Source of the DNA: Colius striatus
Taxonomy: Eukaryota; Chordata; Aves; Coliiformes; Coliidae
Length of the DNA: 64,000 nt
Direction: 5' to 3'
Assembly (NCBI RefSeq): GCF_028858725.1
Contig: NC_084767.1
Coordinates: forward strand, 18,801,895 to 18,865,894
This document shows positions 12,611 through 23,270 of this stretch, in pieces (the first letter of the stretch is position 1; each line of letters begins with the position of its first letter). Under the pieces are notes generated by a model. The model saw nothing but the letters and a program-made list of their open reading frames with translations, ran no database searches and was not told where the DNA came from. Both the position numbers and the translations under genes were made by a program.

Positions 12611-12717
12611 GGGATTCCCCGCCGCCCTGGGCCCGGCTGCCTCCTGGCCAATCCGCGCCGCCGCGGGGGGCGGCCGCGCCTCCCATTGGCTGCCGCCGCC
12701 AGCATCACTTAGGGGAA
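12611..12717 (-). promoter_or_regulatory. IRF1: IRF1 proximal promoter: kappaB, CCAAT boxes, GAS-like site
   Basis: Reading toward IRF1 (minus strand), the order is a GAS-like site TTCCCCTAA within GTGATTTCCCCTAAGTGA (core 12717-12709), a CCAAT box (ATTGG at 12685-12689), a second CCAAT on the opposite strand (12648-12652), and a kappaB site GGGGAATCCC (12620-12611). It fits the kappaB consensus GGGRNNYYCC exactly. Mammalian IRF1 is driven by STAT1 at a GAS and by NF-kappaB at a proximal site, so layout and content agree. The GAS half site reads TAA where the STAT consensus TTCN3GAA has GAA. Confidence 0.7.
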
Positions 12718-12884
12718 ATCACGCTGTTGTAGCACCAGCGGCGCGGGGGGAGCACTGCCCCCCCCCACCGCGCGCCGGCCCCGCACCCGCCCCAACGCTG
12801 CCCTGCGTGGGTGCGGGAACGGGCTGTTGTCAGCCGCTCCCTACCGAGTGGCTCGCACCCCGAGCCCAGTCCCGCTCCGTGCCC

Positions 12885-13190
12885 TCGCGAGGGATCCAGG
12901 CCCTATCCCACCGAGGGATCCAGCCGTCGTCCCCACCGAAGGATCCAGCCATCATCCCCACCTACTTCCCCTGAGGGATCCATCCACATCCCACCGAGGC
13001 ATCCAGCCATCGTCTCTACCGAGGAATCCAGCCTCCCTCCCCTAAGGGATCCAGCCCCCATCCCACCGGGGGATTCAGCACCCATCCCCCAAGGGATCCA
13101 GCACCCATCCCCCAAGGGATCCAGACTCTGTTCTCACTGAGGGATCTAGTCTCTATCCCCATGGAGGGGTCCAGCCCCTGTCCCTGGGAG
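12885..13190. repeat. GC-rich minisatellite upstream of IRF1
   Basis: About ten diverged tandem units of roughly 24-35 bp share the core GAGGGATCCAGCC followed by a C-rich spacer such as CCCATCCC. Unit boundaries are recognisable by GGATCC or GGATTC about every 27 bp. The array sits just beyond the IRF1 promoter elements. Open frames through it are an artefact of the repeat. Confidence 0.88.
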
Positions 13191-13715
13191 TCTCAGCACT
13201 GGCCTGTACTCCCCCTGCACACCTGCTGTTTACCCATTTCCCAAGCAGCTGGAGACAGCATGGTAATCCCAACAAGCAGACTCCCAGACTTTCTGCCAGC
13301 CCATAGTAACCCCACAAATCAGAAAAGGCAGTGAATAAGCTGCAAGGTCTAGATGAGGCAGGTGGGAGCTCGGCCAGTAGTCAGAGTATGCCGGGTCACC
13401 TCACTGCAGAATGCCAAGGAACTGGTCCTGGTTGTGCCTCTGTACAGCCAGTTGCCCCAGGGACTGCCATGGGGCTGCAGGTCTGAAGGGTGTGTTCCTG
13501 CTGTGGGCAGCAGAACTAATGAACACAGGAGGCCAAAACAGTATTTTCATTTATCGTGTTACAGCAATTCACAGAAAGGGTGCAGTAGGGCCTGAAGTAA
13601 TAGGAAGAGTCATGGGTGGTAGGAAGAAGGTCAGTAGAAATAGAAAATATGTGAAGACTGTAGGTGATGCTCTTGACCATTTCCTCTGTATTTATGCTTT
13701 CATCACACGTGGTGG

Positions 13716-14682
13716 TGTCATAGGTTTCTCTGGAGTCACTTCTTGCTTGATAACAGGGTTAGAGGGCTGCAGTGTTGGCACCTGTGGATGTTCTGGAAAC
13801 ATCCTCTGTCTCTGAGGTGGACCTATCTCTGGCCCAGCCAGGCCAATCTGGCACCTCTACCATCACTGTTTAAGAAAGGAAATCTGAGCCAGAAGAGGAG
13901 GTGGAGGAGTGCTACAAGACGGAAGCAACCATGCAGACCCCACAGTCAGAGGAGGCAGAAAGGAGGAGTGCTGGACCAGAGATCCCTCTGCAACCCATGG
14001 TGAGAACACAGACTGTGCCTCTGCAACCCATGGAGGTCAATGGCAGGACTGAGAGCCACCAGCAGCTCTGGGTGAGTGCACCCAGATGGGCGAGAGACTG
14101 TGTGAACAGGCAGCCATGGCACAGGCCATGCTGGAGAGCCTGTGCGCCACAGAGCAGCCCCACATGAGAGGCAGACAGGAGCTGCAGCCCTCAGGATGAA
14201 CACACGTTGGAGCAGCCCATGCAGGACTGCCCAGCCTGTGAGAGACCCTGTGCTGGAGCAGAGAGGACTGGTGAGGAGTCCATCTGCCTTGAGGAGAGAC
14301 AGGTGACAAGAGCCATCAAGAAAAGAATGACTGAAACCCCAATTCCCTGCCACCCTGCACTGCTCAGAGGAGGAGGAGGTAAAGACACGGGAATCAGGGC
14401 TCTGAGCACAGGAAGAGGAAAGGAGTGAGGGAAAAGTGATCTTAAAGGGCTGGTTGTCATCATCATCATACCACTCTCTGTTGTTTTCTGTTTTCTGTGG
14501 TTTTGGTTGGTGGTGGATTAAATTATTTTGTTGTTTTCTTCCCCAAGTTGAGTAGTCTTGTCTGTTTTGCCTGGGATCATAAGTGGTAAGTGAGGCTTCC
14601 CTGTCCCTAGGGGGTCCCAAAAGCCCTTGGTACCAATCACTGATCACGGTCCTTTGTTCCTAGATGGGCCTAAACCAGGACA
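13716..14682 (+). mobile_element. Solo LTR, same family as the copy at 39.5 kb
   Basis: About 967 bp begin TGTCATAGG and end in TAAACCAGGACA, matching the copy at 39492-40484 in inverse orientation over its whole length. Shared blocks include 'taacaggg' followed by 'ctgcagtg'-type sequence at the start, the tract encoding the cysteine/serine-rich chance frames, and an ATTAAA hexamer (14518-14523) followed by 'ttattttg' and 'cttccccaag'. The 5-bp flanks (ggtgg and agtga) are not identical, so the target duplication has decayed or an edge is misplaced. No internal viral sequence remains. The long minus-strand frame at 13946-14647 is LTR sequence, not a gene. Confidence 0.8.
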
Positions 14683-17600
14683 AGTGATTATGCAACAAGT
14701 TGTTCAGTGTCAGCACTAGTCCTCCCAGTGACACCAAGTAGATGTACAGAAGTCTGCTGCTGCATTCCAGTGTTGAGAACTCATTAAATGCACAGCTGAA
14801 CAAAATGGGTCAGTGGAGTCACCAGGGCCATTTCTGTCACCTCATGGTGCACTCAAGCCAGAGGACCAATTGTGTGACAAGGTTCATTCTAGCCTTGGCA
14901 GACCACTTTTCTGGTGAGAAACAGTACTACAGACACTGCCTGGGCTCACTCTGCTGCTAGTTTTTAAAGCCTTGACAGTCAAACAGCAGTCCTCAACCTA
15001 GTTAGAGCTGTATTGCAGTCTGTTTTCACTGTTTTTTTTCCCATAAAGCTCCCAGCTGAGAGCTGGTCTCACTCACTTTGCTGTGGGGGTTTAGGATTTA
15101 ACAGGTGCTCTGATTTCAGAGCTCACATTTGCCTTAGATTGTGCAGTAGCTTATAGTTAGAGATACTGTGCTCATCATCCATTCTCAGTGTGCATGGCAA
15201 AAGATGTGAAGCAGAGCAACACAGGCATTTTACAAAACCTGGGAAGGTTTTTTCTCCCATCTTTGCCTAGCCTGGGCTGTGTATTGTGCTGGGATGAGCT
15301 GAAATAACTGTGTTAGGACACACAAAGGGTGACCTCTGTATTTGTCCTCTCCCACCACTCACAGATAGAGCGTGTAGAAGGGAAACGACAGCATGATAGA
15401 AAGCTACTGAAGCCACCAGGATTTTCCTCCAATCTTGGATCTGGATGACAGCAAGATTAAATTTGCATACAATGTCTTCAGGGTGCCTTCAATCCAGCAG
15501 AATGCTAGAACATTTTTTACCTATTTTCTTTTCAATACTTTCAAGGCAGGTTTGATGTTATATGCAATGAGAAGGTATATTGGCAGGAAGGTAAAGTTAG
15601 AAAGATGCATGGACAGCCAAGGCAAACAGCATGATGCTATCACACTGTCTGCCTGCATTGGCAAGTTTTCTCTGGGGTTTTTTTTAACCTAAATATTAAA
15701 GAAATGACCAAACTTGGGTTTAATAACAGAAGAGCACCCTATAGGTCTCCTGTACTTTCTCTAAGCATTTCCCCCCCCTTGCTTAATCCTTTATATTGTG
15801 GTAGTATCCTTCAGTTGGGTCTTTGTGCCAGGGGAGGCACCATTCACAGATGAGGATTCAGTGTAGGGAAAGATATTAGGTAAATTAAGGAAATAATCAA
15901 AGGAGAGTGGTATATAGACAAGGTTGGGACAGCACCAAGGTATTTATAACCTGTGAGAGGACATGTAATCTAGAGCAATAATACATCAAAATAGCCTGAA
16001 AAAGAGATGACAATGTCACCTACAAGATGTAGATGTAACACAGACAACAAAAATCGTCACACCACCTCTTCTACAACCTAAATATTGACAAGAATGATCA
16101 TGCTGTTGTTCCTCTCACGCTCTGTCCTCTCCTGGTTTGTTTTTACCCTAGCAGCCAGCTTTGAGAAAAATGAATGGTGAGCTTCCTGGTCTGACAGGCC
16201 AATGTGTTTATTCACTAAATGTATCATAAATTGCTATGACTACATTTTGAATGGTAACTGGTTTGATATTATGACTACAGCACTGATAGGTTACTTACCA
16301 GATATTTTTATTCAGGAATTGGCACGAGGCACCAAGTACATAACCCTAGAATAGAAATGCATGAAGGAAAACTGACAGTCCCAGCCCTAAGTCTCTACTT
16401 CTTTCCTCTGATGTAAACCCATACAGATCCTGCTCAGAACTTCACTGCTCTCTATATCTGTGTTCTGTCCCAAATCTGCACAGCCAGTTTCCACGTAGCA
16501 GGACCTGCCCAAGCTGGGATACCCTATATTTGTTTGCTTCTTTGTTATCTCTCAGCTGAAACAAGGAAATAACAACCTGTATCTCCCTAATGTTACTGTG
16601 TGACAGGCTCTCCTTACACTGTGGTTACAAGGACTGTTCCTTACCCAGCAGACTCCTCATTCTTTTATACCACTACACTAACAATCCTTCCAGCAGCTTG
16701 CTTAATGTAGCAAGAATATGCATTTAAATGTGACATGTGCATCTATAAAAGTATGAACAAGGAATAACCTGCATACCTCACGAGTCAATAAATGGTTGGC
16801 CATAAACCCCTTTTGCTCCACCCAGTTTATCACTCAGCAAAAAATTTCCACAGATAACAATGCCTCTGATGCTCTGCAGAGTTGTAGCCCAGCTCCTGCT
16901 TTATATCACAGCAGTCTTATCTTGTACATCTGCATGATCTTTTGCCTCTGAACAGCCTCTGATGTCCCTCCTTTTTCACATTCCTACCTGTGATTTGCCA
17001 ATTCTCTTAACAGTAAACTGAGAAACAGGTGGCTAAAACATTGTATCACATTAACTCCATCCAGGGAGATGCCAAGTCTGGGATTACTTTCCTAATGCAG
17101 AGGAAATATTTAATACTATTCTTATTTAAAACCAAATCAAATCCCCAACTGATGCTCCAGGAAGTGGTATTTGTTATTCTACAATGGGCACCTCTCCATA
17201 TCAGTCAGTAGTGCCCTAAAATAAGGTGCTCCTAGGAGGATCATATTTCAGGTAATGCTAAAAGTATGAACTGTGTGGCATCAGCTACAGAACTCCTGGC
17301 ATAGCCTACAAGAAGGGAGAGTTCTGAGCTGGACGTACAGGCACTAACATGGTTTTTTGTGCACTGTCTTCACTGCTGTGCTTGGCTAAACATCTCAAGA
17401 TGGCTTCACTCCAGTACTGTATAAACCAAACTGTGATTAATATTAAACCGCATGTGCCACGAAGCCGGCTATTGCCAACCTGCAGAACTCTTGTCCTAGC
17501 CAGCTCAACCTGCTGTCCACAGCTGAAGGCCCAGCCCTCTCCTCTCCAGTGACAAGTGGCAATGACTTTCTCATCCATGGCTACCCAGTCTTGTTCCAGG

Positions 17601-20369
17601 ACTGATCAGTGCAGGTTGTTTTTCTGGCAGTGCAAAAGAAGAATCTTCTCCACCTTATTCTGGCAATACTCTTCGCTCTTCACTCCTTGCAAAATCACCC
17701 TTGGCAGACAATGAGACCTTCCATGCTTCGTGCTTCACCTCAAAGCAAACCTGCAGGGTTCTGAATATCCAGAAACCCATTTTCAAGGAGCTGGAGAGTG
17801 AAGAAGACCAACAATACAAGGATAGTTGCAGAAGTAGGTATTCACTCCAGAACCAGGTGAGTACTCACTTCCTGGTGAGTGTATTTACCAGAGCAGGGGT
17901 GTAGGAGTCTATCAGCTTTCTGATAACTTCCAAGTTGAGCAAGAGGTAAGACTGCCCTTCCCTCATGGAAAGTGATGCTGTAGGAGCACATGTGGATGCA
18001 GCAGGCCAGGGCTACCCCATAGTGCCTCGTTTAGTGCAGGTATCGTGCAGCAGCTGATGCACAAGCCCTGCACTCACCCTGTGCTATGCATGAGGTGTGG
18101 ATAAGGGCAGACAATCCTCAGGTTCTAAATCCCTACGGTGTTTTTTTGGGGGAAAGAGCTTGAATGTTATTCCAAATGTTGATGGCAGTCTTTGCTTTGA
18201 ATATTCTCCCTCTCCAGGACTCTGAATCCAACCAGCGGAGAGGTTCTGCAGTGGGGAATTTCTGCTCTGGTGACAAGAAGATGGGGAGATGGACACATGA
18301 GCTGCCACAGAAATTTACCTCTGGCAGCTGGCAGCAAACCCTGTGAGGGAGTAGAGCCCAAGGTCTACATGCCTGGGTGGTATTTGGGTGGGGGGAGTGA
18401 ACAACCACAGGATGGAACAGGGGTTTGTGGAGGAGAAGAGTGGGAGAATGGTGAGAGAGAATTTCTTATCTGCTTCCTCGTGGCCCTGGCTGCTTCCTTC
18501 CACCACTGCATTGTGACCTTTCCATGCCCACCAGTGCTCAACAGTGCTTCCAGTCCCCTCTCTGTGAGGGTTTGTTCCTCCTTTCTACCTGTTTTGAGAG
18601 AAACCTTCTCTAATGCAAATCCTTTCTCAATTTCTCCCCCACTCGCCTTTCTCCCCTTTCTCCACCAAACTCAGAAACAATTCTTGCTTTTTGGAGCATC
18701 TAATTAGGGCATACAAAAAAGGTGCAGAGCCTCTGCTGTCACCTGAGGAATGTCATGGTTGCCTGCTACTGAGTACCCAACAACCATCACAGTATCATGG
18801 CCCAGGTCACCTGCAGGCAAGCAGTGCACGTCCCTCCTACAGGCTCCCTGGGCTGAAAAGGGTTAATGCATGGAGTACCTTTAAGGAGCAGAGATGGTGT
18901 ATCAGCCTTAAAAACTTTGAAGGCTAACACAAAAAAAACCCAAAACAGCTGCTTCTCAGCCAGTAGCCCTGAGAGCACAGGACTTGCTGCAAGCTGTTTC
19001 CATTTCTTATAAATGCCTCTCTTACAGAAAGGAAGTTTGGTCGAGGCACATGCAGGAGAATGAATAATGTCAGAATGTTGAAACTCTGCCCAGATGGCAT
19101 GAGGTAATACTAGCAAGCGCTCTGATCCATGAGCTGCAATAAATATAACCTGGGATGGGCTGTTTACAGTTTCCTGGAATTGGAAAGACCTGTTTCAGGA
19201 CCCAAAATCAAGTCAGTTCTCTCCACTGATGGCACAGTGAATTCTTAAACTAAACCAAAATTAGATTCTGGGCTTTGTTTGGTGGGAAAACAAAAAAGGA
19301 AATTCCAATAATTTTACTTGTGTCCTCGGACTTTCCCCACTCCTGGCTTTTGTCTCAGCCTTGCAGGCAGACATAAGCCTCTCATGAAGGGTTTGCCAAG
19401 GGAAGTCCTGGGAGCTGCAGGCAGCTGGGCTGAGTTTGTCTCATGAGGATGCAGACCTGCAGCAGCCTGAGCTTCCCTGCCAAAGGTCAGAGAGACCTAC
19501 CTTTTGCCCACTGCATATGGGAGACAGCAGCTCCAGCATTCCACCCCAAGCTACTCTGCCCACTCAGCCGAGGGCACAGTGGGGCAGTAGTCATGCTGAC
19601 CCAGGATGCCAGGAGGTACTGGCAGCTAATCCACATAGTCAAATTGGGACTCTGTTCATTTTATACAGCTGAAGTCTCACTGATGCAGCTGAGACTGACA
19701 GCAGTAGAAAAAAGGTGAGTTGCTTATCAAAGATCTTTTTTATTTCCTATGCCCTTAGATGCTGTCTGAAGCTAATAGGTCTGAATGAACCCACTTGCTG
19801 AACTGACCCTCTGGAGAGCAGAAGGGAGCTAGAGCCTGCAGGACAAGCAGCACATTGTGGGCAAGGCTGGCTTTGCCCCTTGTCTGGCTTCGAGCCAGGA
19901 GGGTTTTCTCTTTCCCCAGAAAGGACTGGAAAAGGTGCCAGCCTGCCAGGCAATCAGAAAGGGAAGGCCACGCCAGTGAGCCACGGGCTGCCGTGGCAGC
20001 GTGTGCTGCACCTCTGCCTATCTCAGGCACAGGCAAGGTCCAGCTGGGGCTCACCGGGGCAGCACCTGCCCCTGCCCAGCCTCTGCACACTGCTGCATGC
20101 AACCCACTGCCACCTGCCAGCTGAGCCCGGGAACCTGTGAGAGCGGGGGCAGGGAGACCCTGGGAAACTACTGTAGCTCTCCAGGAAAAGACACCTTGAG
20201 CTGAGGCTTCAGCACAGCCACCTGCGAGCATTTCGCCTCTATTTTGCCCCAGGAAGAACGGCAATAAGCCTTGCTTTGTTTGAAATACTCTGTCTCATCC
20301 TCACGCAAAGGGGCTGCCAAAAAGGAAGCTCTCACGGACGCTGAGAAGAGCTATCGGGCTTGTCACGTT
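14683..20369. other. Intergenic, no gene recognised
   Basis: This is 5.7 kb between the solo LTR and the first orphan CpG-rich block. I found no exon with a recognisable product, no CR1 and no LTR. Frames of up to about 145 codons (for example 18270-18707 plus) have no domain signature and no supporting splice sites. Confidence 0.4.
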
Positions 20370-20530
20370 AGTGCCGTGAGGAGCCGAGGGCGAAGGCGGG
20401 ACGCGCCGGGAAGGCGGATCGGCCGCTGCATGCCCCGGAACCGCAGCTCCGCTTGTGCCGCCGGGCCGGGTCCCAGGCGCGGGGAGGGGACTCGGGCAAG
20501 TAGCTATCTGGAATTTCCCAGGACGAACAC
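20370..20530. promoter_or_regulatory. Small orphan CpG-rich block with a kappaB-like site
   Basis: A short stretch is rich in CpG (cgaaggcggga, ccgggccggg) inside AT-balanced intergenic DNA. GGAATTTCCC at 20510-20519 reads GGGAAATTCC on the minus strand, a perfect match to the kappaB consensus. No gene start is recognised nearby. It could be an enhancer, an alternative promoter of a non-coding RNA, or a relic. Confidence 0.45.
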
Positions 20531-20655
20531 GACAAATAGCGAAGCCCATACGCTGCCTGCAATAGATGTCAAAATATCTGAGTCTTATTCTCAACTTTAA
20601 CAATTCTTATTTATTGTCTCTCAACTTTGATGCAGACTTGAAACGTCTCTGTCCG

Positions 20656-21015
20656 AATCATAGAATCACAGAATGGTAGGGATTGGAAGGGACCTTTAGA
20701 GATCATCTAGTCCAACCCCCCTGCAGAAGCAGGTCAACCTAGATGAGGTCGCATAGGAACGTGTCCAGGCGGGTCCTGAAGACCTCCAAGGAAGGAGACT
20801 CCACACCCTCCCTGGGCAGCCTGTGCCAGGGCTCCCTCACCTGAACAGTGAAATAGCTTTTTTCTGATGTTTAAAGGGAAATTTTTATGTTCCAGCTTCG
20901 TCCCATCACCCCTTGTCCTGTTGCTAGCTACTATAGAAAAAAGGGATGTCCCAACCTCCTGATATCCAATGTGACTAAACAGCCCCAGTTCCTGCGGCCT
21001 TTCCTCATAAGGAAG
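20656..21015 (-). mobile_element. CR1 LINE fragment, minus orientation
   Basis: It begins with the reverse complement of the CR1 tail (aatcatagaatcacagaatgg), continues through 'ggaagggacctttagagatc' and 'tccaaccccc' typical of the CR1 3'UTR, and reaches the 'cctcataagg' part of the reverse-transcriptase end near 21015. The upstream part is truncated. Confidence 0.93.
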
Positions 21016-21499
21016 ATAAAATACAGAGCACTGGTGAGAACAGCAGCATCATTTGATGGTGATAATGCAATCTCCATAAGAGAGAGTCAAATCTGGTGCT
21101 TTAGAAATACTGGGAGTTGTACTGAGGCAGGAATATGTGTTGGCTCAGTCACGGCTGTCACTTTGGGGTACTCATTTTTTTGGATGCTCTAAAAGTGGGG
21201 ACTGTAAGTGCTGGTTCCCTCCCCCCAGAAAAGGAAAAGCTGAGTGATGTGTCCAGCTGGATGCTACGGAGGTGATGGTGGCTCAGATGAGGGTCTGCTG
21301 AAGGGGGAGTCTGTGGCAGGGGGAAGGACTCCTCACGTCCTTCTCCCCACTAGGGAACGAAGGGATCCTCAGAGCAGCCCCCACTAACTGGGAGAGACCC
21401 CCGGGGGAGGGGACACTTTCAGGCAATGACTGTCCCTCGCCGATCCCCTCATCATACACCACTATTATCATTATAATTATTGTCAGTTTTTAACATCTG

Positions 21500-21880
21500 C
21501 TGGCCTCTGACTCACCTTCCGTGGCTGAAATGGCCGAGCAGCGTGGCCGCCCGTGCCACGGGGACAGCAGGAGAGGACCCCATCCCGCGTTTGCCACCCG
21601 GTGTGTGTGGCGGGAGCGCGTGACTCCTGCGGGGTTTCCTCGCAGAATTGCTGACTTACAGCGGAGGAATGGAGAAGTTGCCGTTTTGTGGGGACGGGCA
21701 GCTCGTGCGCGGGTTGAGTCGGCAGTTTGGGGCTGCTGTCGGGTGCGTGGGCGGACACTGTCCCTGCCGCGAGTGGCAGCAGCACTGAAACCCTGCGAAG
21801 GCTCAGCGGGGCTGCCGGGGCAAGCGTGCCCATGTCCCTGGGCATCATGCCATGGCCGCCTGAGGAGCAGCCACCCATGC
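21500..21880. promoter_or_regulatory. Orphan CpG-rich block
   Basis: CpG-rich sequence with frames open on both strands, none with recognisable protein features. It directly precedes the long pyrimidine tract and the larger CpG island at 22.5 kb. Together these look like a promoter region without an identified gene. Confidence 0.4.
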
Positions 21881-22505
21881 CCACCCATCTCCTCTTTTTC
21901 TCCTTTATTTTCTTAACTGTTTTTTGACATTTTATCTTTATCTGTTAACCTATTGTATTTTTTTTAATCCTTTCTAAAACTTGTGGGTTTTTTTTAAATT
22001 GACACTTTACATTTTTTCCACCTTTTTTTTCCCCCGTTTTTTCTTTTTAAAAACCTTTTTGTCCTTCACTTACCTATTTTTTACCTTTTCTTGACCTTGC
22101 AAAAGATTTTTTTTCATTTCTTTAAATCGCTGGCCTTTTTTTCCCCCCTTTTGGCTTTTTTTTTTCCTTTTTCAAGTTTTCTTGCTTTGTTAAAGATTGC
22201 TTGCTTTACTTTTCCCCCCTTTCCCCTCCTTTCCCCCCTTCCCCCCTTTCCCCTCCTTTCCCCCCTTTCCCCCTCTTCCCCTCCTTTATTCCCTCCCCCC
22301 CTTCCCCCCCTTTTTCTCGCCCCCCCTTTTTCTCGCCCCCCTTTTTTGCCTTTTTCAAATGGCTTGCTTTTTTCCCCCTTTTTTGTCCCCTTTTTTATCC
22401 TTTCTGAAGTTTTTGCCTTTTTTATCCGCTTGCCCTTTTCTCGCTTTTGTCCTTTTTTGCCTTTTTCTTTTTTAAAGTTTCGCCTTTTTTTCCTTTTCCC
22501 CCCGC
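21880..22505. repeat. Long polypyrimidine (C/T) tract
   Basis: More than 600 bp is almost entirely C and T on the plus strand. The segment 22209-22287 (79 nt) is pure pyrimidine and is followed, after a single A, by another 30 pyrimidines. Its internal structure is blocks of C4-C7 alternating with T3-T6. Such mirror-like homopurine-homopyrimidine DNA can form triplex (H-DNA), and the C blocks could form i-motif/G-quadruplex structures. The Phe/Pro/Leu-rich and Lys/Glu-rich frames on the two strands are artefacts of the composition. Confidence 0.95.
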
Positions 22506-22975
22506 CGCTGGGATTTTGGCGGATGCCGCTCGCATCATGTGCGTTTATTTCTGTCCTTCGGCGGCCCCGTCTCTCGCCGCCCCGCCTGCCCCAGTTCCCC
22601 GGCCGCCGCCGCCGCCGCCGAGTTTCGGTTTCCCGCGGCAGGAGCCGCGCGGGCGGCGCGAGGCGCTTCCGGGAATCGGCGGTGCGGCGCGCGGCCGCGG
22701 GGGGGCGCCCTGCCGGCGGGGCCCGGCCCGTGCCGCGGCTCGGAGCGGGAAAGCCCCGCAGCCGCCCCGCCTGCGGCCCCGGCGCCACGGCCGTGGGGGG
22801 CCGCGGGGGTCGCCCCTGGAGGGGCACCGGCACCGCCTCCGCCCGCCACCGCCCCCACGGCGAGCCGGAAAAACCCCAGAACATCCCCAAAACCAAACAC
22901 GCAGCCCACAGCAGCAGCCGAGGTGTGGGGCACGGCTGCTCCCCTCCCCTCCCCCCCCCGACAAGCGGCCGCCTT
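22506..22975. promoter_or_regulatory. Orphan CpG island
   Basis: This is the strongest CpG cluster outside the IRF1 and RAD50 promoters, with (CCG)n-like runs (22602-22621) and NotI-type GCGGCCGC motifs (22689-22696 and 22966-22973). No coding exon is recognised on either strand; long frames through it carry only Ala/Gly/Pro/Arg-rich low-complexity sequence. It could be the promoter of an unannotated non-coding RNA between IRF1 and IL5. Confidence 0.6.
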
Positions 22976-23040
22976 GATCCCGCGGCTAATGAAGGGGTTA
23001 ATTAACACCTCGGTTCTCGTGAATTGTCTCGACATTGCAG

Positions 23041-23270
23041 GGAGATGGAATTCCAGGTTGAAGTAGAGCAAAGCCACCAGTGGGTGCCCACTTGGAGGGT
23101 CGGCGGGTGGGAAGCCATGGCCACTCCACTCTCCAGCCAGGAGATGCGCTAAGGAAGCATTGGTTGGTTGTTTTGTTGGTTGTTTCTCTCTATGGATCTT
23201 TCTGCCCAGAGCAACCCTGGGAGGGCTTTGTGAGAGCCTCAAAAATAAAGATGCTTGTAAAATGCTTCTC
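23041..23270 (+). ncRNA. Hypothetical terminal exon of a non-coding transcript
   Basis: An acceptor-like sequence (gaattgtctcgacattgcag, ending at 23040) follows the orphan CpG island. A poly(A) hexamer AATAAA occurs at 23245-23250. The segment between has no sizeable conserved frame. In mammals a non-coding gene (CARINH/IRF1-AS1) occupies the IRF1-IL5 interval, so a transcript here is plausible, but this entry is inference from two short motifs. Confidence 0.15.

Larger units (their letters stand above)
11520..12900. promoter_or_regulatory. IRF1: CpG island at the IRF1 5' end
   Basis: There is a sharp rise in G+C and CpG density from about 11.5 to 12.9 kb, upstream of the first coding exon and covering the expected transcription start. 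Long open frames in this interval (for example 11604-12974 plus) come from a lack of AT-rich stop codons and not from coding potential. A non-coding exon 1 is expected here. A possible donor on the minus strand, AG|GTGGGT, has its exon edge at 12456, but this is a guess from sequence only. Confidence 0.75.

Noticed and set aside
11604-12974. 456-codon plus-strand frame over the IRF1 CpG island
   Set aside because: Arg/Pro/Ala-rich composition with translated microsatellite and minisatellite sequence; no domain. Overlapping frames are open on the other strand too, as expected for GC-rich DNA.
13946-14647. 233-codon minus-strand frame, and its relative at 39816-40382 (plus)
   Set aside because: Both are the same stretch of a solo LTR in opposite orientation; similarity reflects shared repeat sequence, not a gene family.
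16315-16329. GGAATTGGCACGAGG, close to a cDNA-library EcoRI adaptor
   Set aside because: One base short of the adaptor, single occurrence and normal genomic sequence on both sides; most likely chance and not vector contamination.
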